A stretch of DNA of 9,022 nucleotides from Halorhodospira sp. (GTDB taxonomy: Bacteria > Pseudomonadota > Gammaproteobacteria > Nitrococcales > Halorhodospiraceae), in contig SKJZ01000136.1 of the NCBI GenBank assembly GCA_007121755.1, positions 1 to 9,022 of the forward strand. Reading direction: 5' to 3'. The notes below the pieces were generated by a model. The model saw nothing but the letters and a program-made list of their open reading frames with translations. It was not told the DNA's origin and ran no database searches. Each line of letters starts with the position of its first letter. Position 1 is the stretch's first letter. Position numbers and translations under genes: made by a program. Of the stretch, positions 1-5,847 are shown one piece after another.

Positions 1-436
1 CCCCAGTGGTATAGATGTATTCATTTGGACCACTCTCAGACGGCGTGACCGTTCCGCTACGGCAACCGCTGACGCTGCCAAAGCCGAAATTGTCCTCCGT
101 CACAGTTACGGTAAAATCTTGCGTATCGCCATGCTTTACCGGAACGGACCCCTCTGGATCAATGCTGCCCCCGGCACCTGCTATTGCGTATACCGTATAG
201 TGTCCAGAGCCATCTTTTTCATCAGGGTCATCTCCATACAATTCATCAGAGCTATCACCATTCGGGTCATCGTCGATCGACCCGGGCGAGTTGTTGCTCC
301 CGGGGCTACCACCTCCAGAGCTACTCCCACCGGAATCACCGCCACCCGAACAACCGACCATCAGCGCTAAGATCGAGGCGGCGAACACAAGCCGCGGCCA
401 CGCCGAGGCATCAACAGATAAGACGATGAAACGCAT
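1..436 (-). CDS. Lipoprotein with InlB-type repeat module, 3' part cut off by window edge
   Basis: Only the first 145 codons are present. The ATG at 436 follows a strong AGGGGGA Shine-Dalgarno (about 443-449). Residues 1-29 form a type II signal peptide: MRF, a hydrophobic core, then the lipobox L-M-V-G-C with the lipidated Cys at residue 29. Ser at mature position +2 predicts outer-membrane sorting by the Lol rule. Residues 30-78 are a Gly/Ser- then Asp-rich disordered spacer. From about residue 80 the pattern YTVYAIAGAGGSIDPEG...FTVTVTEDNFGFGSVSGC...YTTG matches the bacterial InlB B-repeat-like module common in secreted gammaproteobacterial proteins. The full length, further domains and specific function cannot be seen; a surface or extracellular binding role is inferred from the architecture. 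It lies downstream of, and in the same orientation as, a second lipoprotein with a very similar N-terminus, which suggests duplication. I am sure of the lipoprotein signal and fairly sure of the repeat module. Confidence 0.85.
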   Translation of the reverse strand, partial: MRFIVLSVDASAWPRLVFAASILALMVGCSGGGDSGGSSSGGGSPGSNNSPGSIDDDPNGDSSDELYGDDPDEKDGSGHYTVYAIAGAGGSIDPEGSVPVKHGDTQDFTVTVTEDNFGFGSVSGCRSGTVTPSESGPNEYIYTTG

Positions 437-464
437 GGCGATCCCCCTAATTTGGAGTACGCCG

Positions 465-491
465 AAAAAACCGGCATCTACCAACGCCGGT
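465..491 (-). terminator. Terminator-like hairpin between the two lipoprotein genes
   Basis: Read on the minus strand, ACCGGC (491-486) pairs perfectly with GCCGGT (475-470) around a 10-nt loop and runs straight into a T tract (470-465). This is the layout of a short Rho-independent terminator for the upstream DUF1566 lipoprotein gene, whose stop is at 626. It lies only about 30 nt before the ATG of the next gene, so that gene needs either readthrough or a promoter overlapping this site. The stem is only 6 bp, which limits confidence. Confidence 0.5.
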
Positions 492-625
492 ACGGGCAAG
501 AACCTTCATGGGTAAGAGTAGAATGTGAGCGCCATCCATCTGTGGACGGGAACCTCGGCGGTGAAAGGACCGGCCTTACAAACCTATTGCCAACCCGGCC
601 TGGTCTCGTGGGAAAGCCCTTTTTG

Positions 626-2617
626 TCAACGCACTAGCCGCACCCGTTTGCGGTTCTCCTTGATCTTCTCTGCGAGGTCGCCATGCTCGAAATCAACGGC
701 CCACGCTTGTCCCGCACGACCGACACCCGGCGAAGAGGTCCAGTAGCCGTAGGGAGTGGTATCCGGCATATCGGGAAAGATCCGTTCATTGGCCGCGGGT
801 GAACCGCAGCGGCGTTCGACGATCGACTCCAGCTCGTTCTTGCTCGGTAGGCGCCAGTCGGCATGGCCGGCGGCGCCGCCATTGCCATTCAACTCGGCGA
901 CCGCCGTCAACGCGCCGCTCCAAGAGTGGGTGCTGGCCTGTGACTCGCACGCACCCTCCCTCCAATCCTGCCCCAGGCTGCACCGCATCCACGTCAGCCC
1001 GGTCCGCTTGTGGGTTGCCGTGCCGTCATCGTGGATCTCGAAGTCGCCGGCCGGGGTGGTTGCCGGGACTGCGTCGTTCTCATCGTTGTCGCAGAAGACT
1101 TCCGCGTTGTCGGTACCGGCCGGTGTGTTCGTCCCATCGTGTACCAACCGGACGCGGAAATGGTGGTGGCCGGCATCTCCGTCCTCGTCGCTCTTGCGAT
1201 ATCCGGATGCCCCACCATTGACGAACTCGACGGCCCATGCGTAGTCGTCATCGACATGGGGCAGCGACGACCAGAACCGTGCAAGCGAGGCGTTCGGGAA
1301 GTAGTCGGGGTCGATCCTGGCGCCCGAACCGACTCCGTTGTGGACAATGGAGAGTAGTTCGCCGGGCGTGGGCATGCGCCAGACCTCGGCGCCGCAAAGA
1401 CCGCCGGTGTTGACGTCGTTGACAAACTTTTCGGTGTCGCAACCCGCATCGCCCTGACACCGCCCGCCTTCGGCGACCCCCTCTTCGCCGCCATTGACGT
1501 CATCGTCCGAGTTGTACCAGGTGTATGTGTGGCCCTTGTGGCGCAGGTGGCTGGGATCGTTCCGCTTTACCTCCCAGGTCAAGCCGGTATGGTTGTCCCG
1601 AGTGCAGGCCCACTGATCCGGCCCATCGCCGATATCGGAGGCGGTCAAGCCGGACGGGCAATCGCCTTCGCCCTCCGCCTCACCGGTATTGCAGAGGCGA
1701 GTGAAGTCGAAACCGGCATCACCGTTCCCTTCCTTGTACAGCGTGCCGACCACGGCGGCCGCGTCACGGCCGAAGTGGGCGTCCTGGCCCGGCAACGGGT
1801 TGCCATCGTCATCTTCGCTCAAGGCGGTGATGCCGGTATCGTTGAGCACGCCGGGAGTCGCGGAGCGCTCGTCGCCGATCGGGCGCTCTTCGTCTTCGAC
1901 TACGGCGGTGACCAAGAACCAGTAGGTTGTGCCGTTAACCAGACCGGTGACCGTGTGGGGCGTGGCGTCGGGATCGACCATGGTGCCGTCCGGCCAGGCT
2001 GCATAGCTGGCCGGATCGATCTCCTCGTCTTTGGCGTGGTAGATGTAATAGCCTGTGGCTTCCTCCACCTCCTTCCAGGCTACCGTCACCCACTCGTGGC
2101 CAGCCGACAATTGGACTGAGGCTCGGGGGTCACCGTTGCCGTCACTGCCGTTCGGGGCTGGGTCTTCACCGTTCGGCGGCTGTTCACCGTTGTCGCCGTT
2201 CGGGGCCGGGTCCTCACCGTTTGGCGGCTGTTCACCGTTGTCGCCGTTCGGAGCCGGGTCCTCACCGTTCGGCGGCTGCTCACCGTTGTCGCCGTTCGGG
2301 GCCGGGTCCTCACCGTTTGGCGACTGTTCACCGTTGTCGCCGTTCGGGGCCGGGTCCTCACCGTTCGGCGGCTGCTCACCGTTGTCATCGTCGCCACTAT
2401 CATCGTCGGCGTTCTCGTCGCCATCGCCATCCAGAAACGGTGGCGGCCAGCCGGTACCGCCGTCATCCGATTCATCACCGTTACCGGAGTCTTGGCTGGA
2501 GCCGCCACTACCGGGCTCGCCGCCACCCGTACAACCGATTACCAGCAGCAAGACCAGTCCGGCGAGAACAGGACGCCAGGAGCGAAACAGACGCAAAGAT
2601 GCCCAACGCGAGCGCAT
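626..2617 (-). CDS. Outer-membrane lipoprotein with repeat stalk, FN3-like domain and two DUF1566 (Lcl C-terminal-like) domains
   Basis: 663 residues. The ATG at 2617 is chosen because GGAGGAG stands 6 nt upstream and because it places a type II signal peptide at the N-terminus (lipobox L-V-I-G-C, Cys29; Thr at +2 predicts outer-membrane sorting). The open frame extends to 2695, but that extension translates the palindromic intergenic repeat. Domains in order: Gly/Ser/Asp-rich spacer 30-78; five copies of a 16-residue unit (NGEQPPNGEDPAPNGD) at about 79-158; a fibronectin type III-like domain at about 165-256 (VTVAWKEVEEATGYYIY, GLVNGTTYWFLVTAV); a linker with the DTGI...GRDAA...AGFDFTRL block often preceding DUF1566; DUF1566 copy 1 at about 330-495 (GLTWEV, WRMPTPGELLSI, FWSS, WAVEF, FRVRLV); and copy 2 at about 525-663 (GLTWMRC, WRLPSKNELESI, YWTSS, WAVDF, VRLVR). 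DUF1566 is the C-terminal domain of the Legionella adhesin Lcl, so a cell-surface binding role is inferred. The ligand is unknown. Confidence 0.93.
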   Translation of the reverse strand: MRSRWASLRLFRSWRPVLAGLVLLLVIGCTGGGEPGSGGSSQDSGNGDESDDGGTGWPPPFLDGDGDENADDDSGDDDNGEQPPNGEDPAPNGDNGEQSPNGEDPAPNGDNGEQPPNGEDPAPNGDNGEQPPNGEDPAPNGDNGEQPPNGEDPAPNGSDGNGDPRASVQLSAGHEWVTVAWKEVEEATGYYIYHAKDEEIDPASYAAWPDGTMVDPDATPHTVTGLVNGTTYWFLVTAVVEDEERPIGDERSATPGVLNDTGITALSEDDDGNPLPGQDAHFGRDAAAVVGTLYKEGNGDAGFDFTRLCNTGEAEGEGDCPSGLTASDIGDGPDQWACTRDNHTGLTWEVKRNDPSHLRHKGHTYTWYNSDDDVNGGEEGVAEGGRCQGDAGCDTEKFVNDVNTGGLCGAEVWRMPTPGELLSIVHNGVGSGARIDPDYFPNASLARFWSSLPHVDDDYAWAVEFVNGGASGYRKSDEDGDAGHHHFRVRLVHDGTNTPAGTDNAEVFCDNDENDAVPATTPAGDFEIHDDGTATHKRTGLTWMRCSLGQDWREGACESQASTHSWSGALTAVAELNGNGGAAGHADWRLPSKNELESIVERRCGSPAANERIFPDMPDTTPYGYWTSSPGVGRAGQAWAVDFEHGDLAEKIKENRKRVRLVR
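2148..2387 (-). repeat. Five tandem 48-bp in-frame repeats (stalk of the lipoprotein)
   Basis: Five units start at 2148, 2196, 2244, 2292 and 2340, each exactly 48 bp (16 codons), and differ from one another by only a few bases. On the minus strand each encodes a unit of the NGEQPPNGEDPAPNGD type; one copy has Ser for the second Pro. Units 2 and 4 share tttggcg, whereas units 3 and 5 share ttcggcggctgctc, so the array looks like one single unit plus a duplicated 96-bp pair. Because the period is a multiple of three, copy number can change without a frameshift. Confidence 0.95.
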
Positions 2618-2623
2618 AACGCG

Positions 2624-2630
2624 CTCCTCC
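2624..2630 (-). promoter_or_regulatory. Shine-Dalgarno that fixes the DUF1566 lipoprotein start
   Basis: GGAGGAG on the minus strand, 6 nt before the ATG at 2617. It is a near-perfect anti-16S match, whereas the alternative start at 2695 has none and lies inside the repeat element. Confidence 0.85.
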
Positions 2631-2662
2631 CCCGAAGATACGCCATGGAAAATCCGCCCGGC

Positions 2663-2730
2663 GGGACGAAGCAATCTCCAGCAGTTGGACGTCAACCCAT
2701 GGAGATTGCTTTGCTACGCTCGCAATGACG
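2663..2730. repeat. REP-like palindromic intergenic element ('GTCATTGCGAG' type)
   Basis: On the plus strand, aagcaatctcca (2669-2680) and tggagattgctt (2700-2711) form a perfect 12-bp inverted repeat with a 19-nt loop. The loop holds a smaller dyad, gttg/caac, around gacgt. The right side continues as tgctacgctcgcaatgacg (2712-2730). I recognise the CGTCATTGCGAGCG...AAGCAATCTCC sequence as a dispersed palindromic repeat seen in intergenic regions of many bacteria. The left outer arm (gggacg, 2663-2668) does not mirror cgctcgcaatgacg, so this copy is truncated or degenerate on one side. It sits in the gap between phaC and the downstream lipoprotein gene. Possible roles are mRNA 3'-end protection or a mobile REP/MITE-like remnant; neither is shown here. 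Confidence 0.75.
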
Positions 2731-2805
2731 GTGAACGGGTTTATTCAGCGTTTCCCTAAGGGGAAGGGTAGATCGTTGCCGCGATCAATCTGTAGATGGA
2801 AACCT

Positions 2806-4509
2806 CTACTTCTCGTGGACGTAGGTTCCCGGTGCTTCCTCGAGCGGCGGATGGTCCTTGCTACCCATCGGCGGAGGCGCCTGAAGCGAGCCGCACCGTT
2901 CGGCGAGCCACGCGTCCCAATCCTCCCACCACGAGCCGGGCGTCTTCGGCGCTTGCTCCCGCCAGGCGTCGGGGTCGTCGACGCCAGTGGCGTCCGCGGC
3001 CCAGTAGCGCCGCTTCGGCGGATCGACCGGCGGGCTGAGGATGCCGAAGATGTGGCCGGAGGTGGCGAGGATACCGCGCACCGGCCCGGAGACCAGCCCC
3101 GGCAGGCGGAAGACCGCGCGCCACGGGGCAATGTGATCCTGTTCGGTGGCGACGTTGTAGAGCGGCTGTTTGATGCGCCGCAAATCGATACCCTTGCCGG
3201 CCAGCGTGACGCCGTCCGGCTCCCGCAACCGGTTGTTCAGGTAGAACTCCCGCAGGTAGAAGCTGTGCATCGCTTGCGGCATGCGGGTACTGTCGGTGTT
3301 CCAAAAGAGTGCGTCGAAAGGCTCCGGCTCATCACCGAACAGGTATCTGGTGATGTAGTAGTTCCAGATCAGGGTGTTGGGGCGGAGCATGCGAAACGAC
3401 CACGCCATCGCCTCGCCGTCGAGATAGCCCGGACCGTCCATCATCCGCTCCAGGTTGGCGATAATCCCCTCGTCGATGAACGCCGATATCTCTCCGGGGT
3501 CCGAGAAGTCCGCCAGCGTGGTAAAGGCGCTCCAGTGCGCCACCGGCGGCTTGCGGTTGCGCGCCCGATCCCGCTCGAACCACGCCAGATAGGTTGCCAG
3601 CAACGTACCGCCGATGCAGTAGCCAACGGCGTGAATCTGCGGGGCGCCGGTAATCTCCCGCGTGACGTCGACCGCCTCGGCGACCCCTTCCGTCAAGTAG
3701 TTGTCGAACTTCGTGTCGCGCATCTCCGATCCGGGGTTGCGCCAGCTCATGGTGAATACCGTGTAACCGCGGCCCACCAGCCAGGCAATGAGGCTGCGCT
3801 TCGGGCTCAGGTCGAGGACGTAGTACTTGTTGATCCACGGCGGCACGAAGAGGATGGGCACGCTGTAGACCTGCTCCGTCGCCGGGGCGTACTGGATCAG
3901 TTCGAAGAGCCGGTTGCGGTGGACCACCCGCCCCGGCGTGGTGGCCAGATCGGTGCCAACGCGGAAGGCGTTGGGCGGCTGCATGGGAATATCCCGGTCG
4001 AGCGCGTCACGCCGGAATTTCTCCAGCCCGCGAAGCAGGCTCCGCCCTCCCGTTTCGATGGCCCGCCGCTGCGCTTCGGGGTTGCCCCAGTAAGTGTTGT
4101 CCGGCGCCACCGCATCGACCATCTGCCGAGTCCAGAAGGCGGCGCGGTGGCGCTCGTGCGGGTCCATTCCCGGCGTCTCGTAGACGGTATCCATCAGCCA
4201 GCGGCTGCTCGCCAAGTAGGTCTCCTTGGCCAGATCGAGGCACGGGTTGGTGATCCAGACCGGGTCACAGAAACGCCCGTCGTAGGCCGCCGGTGGGACC
4301 GGGTCCTCAGTGGGCATGTCCATGGCGCACAAGCAGGCGTGCTCCACGATCTTCGCCAACTCGGTGTTGAACGCCGACAGCCGCTCTTGCAGATAATCGG
4401 GATGGGTCAGCCACGCCTGCTGCAAGGCCATTGCGGCGGCCCCGATGCCGAATGGGTCGATCGCTTGATTCACCGCCTTCACTGCCGCCTCTTCGATCCG
4501 CTCGGACAC
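2806..4509 (-). CDS. phaC: Class I poly(3-hydroxyalkanoate) synthase PhaC
   Basis: Polymerises (R)-3-hydroxyacyl-CoA into polyhydroxyalkanoate at the surface of cytoplasmic storage granules. The GTG at 4509 is chosen because GAGAGG lies 7 nt upstream, giving 567 residues, close to the roughly 590 usual for class I enzymes. An in-frame TTG at 4560 would add 17 residues but has no Shine-Dalgarno. An N-terminal PhaC domain (including VHRNRLFELIQYAP) precedes an alpha/beta-hydrolase core. The lipase-like box GYCIGG carries the expected nucleophile Cys298, with Asp458 (EQDHIAPW) and His486 (SGHIFG) completing the triad. The C-terminus, with SWWEDWDAWLAERCG and PPLEEAPGTYV, is the normal class I ending, so the gene looks intact. 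No phaA, phaB, phasin or phaR gene lies nearby; phaC follows rimI after 54 nt and may be read from the same transcript. Nothing terminator-like and strong was seen in the gap after it. Confidence 0.96.
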   Translation of the reverse strand: MSERIEEAAVKAVNQAIDPFGIGAAAMALQQAWLTHPDYLQERLSAFNTELAKIVEHACLCAMDMPTEDPVPPAAYDGRFCDPVWITNPCLDLAKETYLASSRWLMDTVYETPGMDPHERHRAAFWTRQMVDAVAPDNTYWGNPEAQRRAIETGGRSLLRGLEKFRRDALDRDIPMQPPNAFRVGTDLATTPGRVVHRNRLFELIQYAPATEQVYSVPILFVPPWINKYYVLDLSPKRSLIAWLVGRGYTVFTMSWRNPGSEMRDTKFDNYLTEGVAEAVDVTREITGAPQIHAVGYCIGGTLLATYLAWFERDRARNRKPPVAHWSAFTTLADFSDPGEISAFIDEGIIANLERMMDGPGYLDGEAMAWSFRMLRPNTLIWNYYITRYLFGDEPEPFDALFWNTDSTRMPQAMHSFYLREFYLNNRLREPDGVTLAGKGIDLRRIKQPLYNVATEQDHIAPWRAVFRLPGLVSGPVRGILATSGHIFGILSPPVDPPKRRYWAADATGVDDPDAWREQAPKTPGSWWEDWDAWLAERCGSLQAPPPMGSKDHPPLEEAPGTYVHEK

Positions 4510-4516
4510 TCCGGCA

Positions 4517-4522
4517 CCTCTC
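4517..4522 (-). promoter_or_regulatory. Shine-Dalgarno fixing the phaC GTG start
   Basis: GAGAGG on the minus strand with 7 nt (TGCCGGA) before the GTG at 4509. It favours this start over the TTG at 4560, which lies close to the rimI stop and lacks a ribosome binding site. Confidence 0.65.
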
Positions 4523-4563
4523 TTCGATTGAACCCGTTGCAAAATACCGCTCCACCCCAAAGG

Positions 4564-5037
4564 TTAGCCGATATGGCCGACCACCACCGGTAGCCCTAGG
4601 ATCAGCGCGTCTTCCCGCCCCTTGGGGGCCGGATAGTAATCGGGCCTGCGCCCGATTTCGTGAAACCCGTAACGCTCGTAGAGCCGCCGGGCGGCGGGAT
4701 TCGACGGCCGCACCTCCAAAAAGACGGCTTCCGCATCCATCACCTCCGCGCGCTCCAGCGCCACCTCCAGAAGCCGGTCAGCGATGCCGCGACCCCGGCG
4801 CTCCGGAGCTACACAGACATTCAATATGTGCGCCTCCTTGGCCGCGCAACTAACCACGATATAACCGGTCAGGCCGTTCATGTCGTGGACGAAACAGCCG
4901 TATCCGTGGCGCAGACAGTCCCGAAAGATCCCCTCGCTCCAAGGGTACTGGTAGGAACGGCGCTCAATAGCCAGCACCGACGCCAGATCGCCAGCCTCCA
5001 TGGGGCGGACGAAACCGGCCGCGGCACGCCCGGTCAC
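4564..5037 (-). CDS. rimI: Ribosomal protein S18 alanine N-acetyltransferase RimI
   Basis: Cytoplasmic GNAT-family enzyme that transfers an acetyl group from acetyl-CoA to the N-terminal alanine of ribosomal protein S18. The GTG at 5037 is preferred: it overlaps the upstream glycosylase stop as GTGA, the usual sign of translational coupling, and gives 157 residues, close to the roughly 150 typical of RimI. Visible landmarks: the family N-terminal block with YPWSEGIF (31-38); the acetyl-CoA motif A core VAPERRGRGIADRLL (76-90); FLEVRPSN with Glu108 and LYERYGF with Tyr120, matching the catalytic Glu and Tyr of Salmonella RimI. An ATG at 5088 (174 residues) is a second candidate but lies inside the glycosylase gene, and a further in-frame ATG at 5145 is less likely. 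Other GNAT activities cannot be fully excluded, but the PWSE motif and neighbourhood support RimI. The stop is a TAA at 4566-4564. Confidence 0.9.
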   Translation of the reverse strand: MTGRAAAGFVRPMEAGDLASVLAIERRSYQYPWSEGIFRDCLRHGYGCFVHDMNGLTGYIVVSCAAKEAHILNVCVAPERRGRGIADRLLEVALERAEVMDAEAVFLEVRPSNPAARRLYERYGFHEIGRRPDYYPAPKGREDALILGLPVVVGHIG

Positions 5038-5831
5038 ACCGTTTCCGTCGATTCCACCGCGGCGCGTATCCGCTTGAGATCGTGCCATGCCTTCGCCTTC
5101 TCCGCCGGAGACCTCAGAAGATACGCCGGATGGTAGGTAACCCACACCGGCACCGCCGGCTCACCATAGTTATGGACCCTCCCGCGGAGCCGGGCAAGCG
5201 GGCTATTGGTAGCCAAAAGGCATTGAGCCGCGACGCGTCCCAAGCCGACGATGACCTTCGGTTGAAGAAGGGCCAATTGGCGCTCGAGGTACGGGGCGCA
5301 GGCGGCCACTTCGTCCGGCCGGGGGTCGCGATTACCCGGCGGACGGCACTTGACGATGTTGCAGATATAGACGCCGCTCTCGCGGCTGCGCCCGATAGCC
5401 GCCAGCATGGCGTCGAGCAGCTGGCCAGCGGGTCCCACGAACGGCTCCCCTCGCCGATCCTCTTCGGCACCGGGGCCTTCGCCAACCAGGACCAGGTCCG
5501 CCGTACGGTCGCCTACACCGAAGACGGCCTGCATCCGCCCGTCGGCCAGCCGGCAGCGCGTGCATTCACCGACCACAGTTTCCAACTCCGACCATCCGAG
5601 GCCGTCGACCGGCAAAGGGGGCGCGGAGGCTGTGGCGGCCTCGTGCTCCACCGGTGGGGAGGGCTGCCGCCGGCCGGGCTCCGGGTCGAGGGCGGTCGGA
5701 GGCGGGCCAGCCGGCGCCTCCTCGGCAAGAACCGGTTGAGCGGACGCGGGCGGCTCGTTCAACTCCGCATCCCGGGGGATATAGACCGTCACCCCGAGAC
5801 GCTGGAGGTATGCCAGGCGCCGGCTGTCCAA
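5034..5831 (-). CDS. Type-4 (family 4) uracil-DNA glycosylase with a 4Fe-4S cluster
   Basis: Removes uracil from DNA as the first step of base excision repair. It has 265 residues from a TTG start at 5831, with AAGAGGT 9 nt upstream; that Shine-Dalgarno overlaps the leuA TAA stop. The N-terminus MDSRRLAYLQRLGVTVYIPR resembles other proteobacterial members, which supports the TTG. A Pro/Ala/Glu-rich flexible linker covers about residues 25-75. The catalytic domain shows Cys90 and Cys93 (CTRC), GEGPGAEED (117-125), PFVGPAGQLLD, Cys162 (KCRPPGNRDP) and Cys178, whose 16-residue spacing matches the iron-sulfur ligands of Thermus UDGA, and the HPAYLLR motif (234-240). In the genome it is wedged between leuA and rimI, and the frame ends in GTGTGA, overlapping rimI. 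The family assignment is firm; exact lesion range (uracil against hypoxanthine or mismatches) cannot be told from sequence alone. Confidence 0.94.
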   Translation of the reverse strand: MDSRRLAYLQRLGVTVYIPRDAELNEPPASAQPVLAEEAPAGPPPTALDPEPGRRQPSPPVEHEAATASAPPLPVDGLGWSELETVVGECTRCRLADGRMQAVFGVGDRTADLVLVGEGPGAEEDRRGEPFVGPAGQLLDAMLAAIGRSRESGVYICNIVKCRPPGNRDPRPDEVAACAPYLERQLALLQPKVIVGLGRVAAQCLLATNSPLARLRGRVHNYGEPAVPVWVTYHPAYLLRSPAEKAKAWHDLKRIRAAVESTETV

Positions 5832-5840
5832 AAACCCCGA

Positions 5841-5847
5841 ACCTCTT
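5841..5847 (-). promoter_or_regulatory. Shine-Dalgarno of the glycosylase overlapping the leuA stop
   Basis: AAGAGGT on the minus strand shares bases with the TAA stop of leuA (5848-5846) and stands 9 nt before the TTG at 5831. The overlap suggests that translation of the glycosylase depends on ribosomes finishing leuA. Confidence 0.6.

Noticed and set aside
605..629. TTGACA at the DUF1566 stop codon as a promoter for the left lipoprotein gene
   Set aside because: No -10-like hexamer is present at suitable spacing; the match overlaps the stop codon by chance.
2673..2694. TTGACG in the loop of the palindrome as a -35 box for the lipoprotein gene
   Set aside because: No acceptable -10 box is found at 16-18 bp spacing.
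2618..2695. Upstream extension of the DUF1566 lipoprotein to 2695
   Set aside because: It would bury the lipoprotein signal peptide 26 residues in, has no ribosome binding site and translates part of the palindromic repeat.
2055..2759. Plus-strand frame encoding PFGAGSSPFGGCSPLS-type repeats
   Set aside because: It is the mirror of the 48-bp repeats of the lipoprotein stalk; the minus strand has the signal peptide, ribosome binding site and domains.
2745..2770. Small hairpin ttccc/gggaa after phaC as its terminator
   Set aside because: The stem is only 5 bp and no T tract follows on the minus strand.
2725..4593. A 622-codon open frame on the plus strand opposite phaC
   Set aside because: It is fully antisense to an intact PHA synthase with all catalytic residues, its translation is Arg/Pro/Gly-rich with no recognisable domain, and long antisense frames are expected in GC-rich coding DNA.
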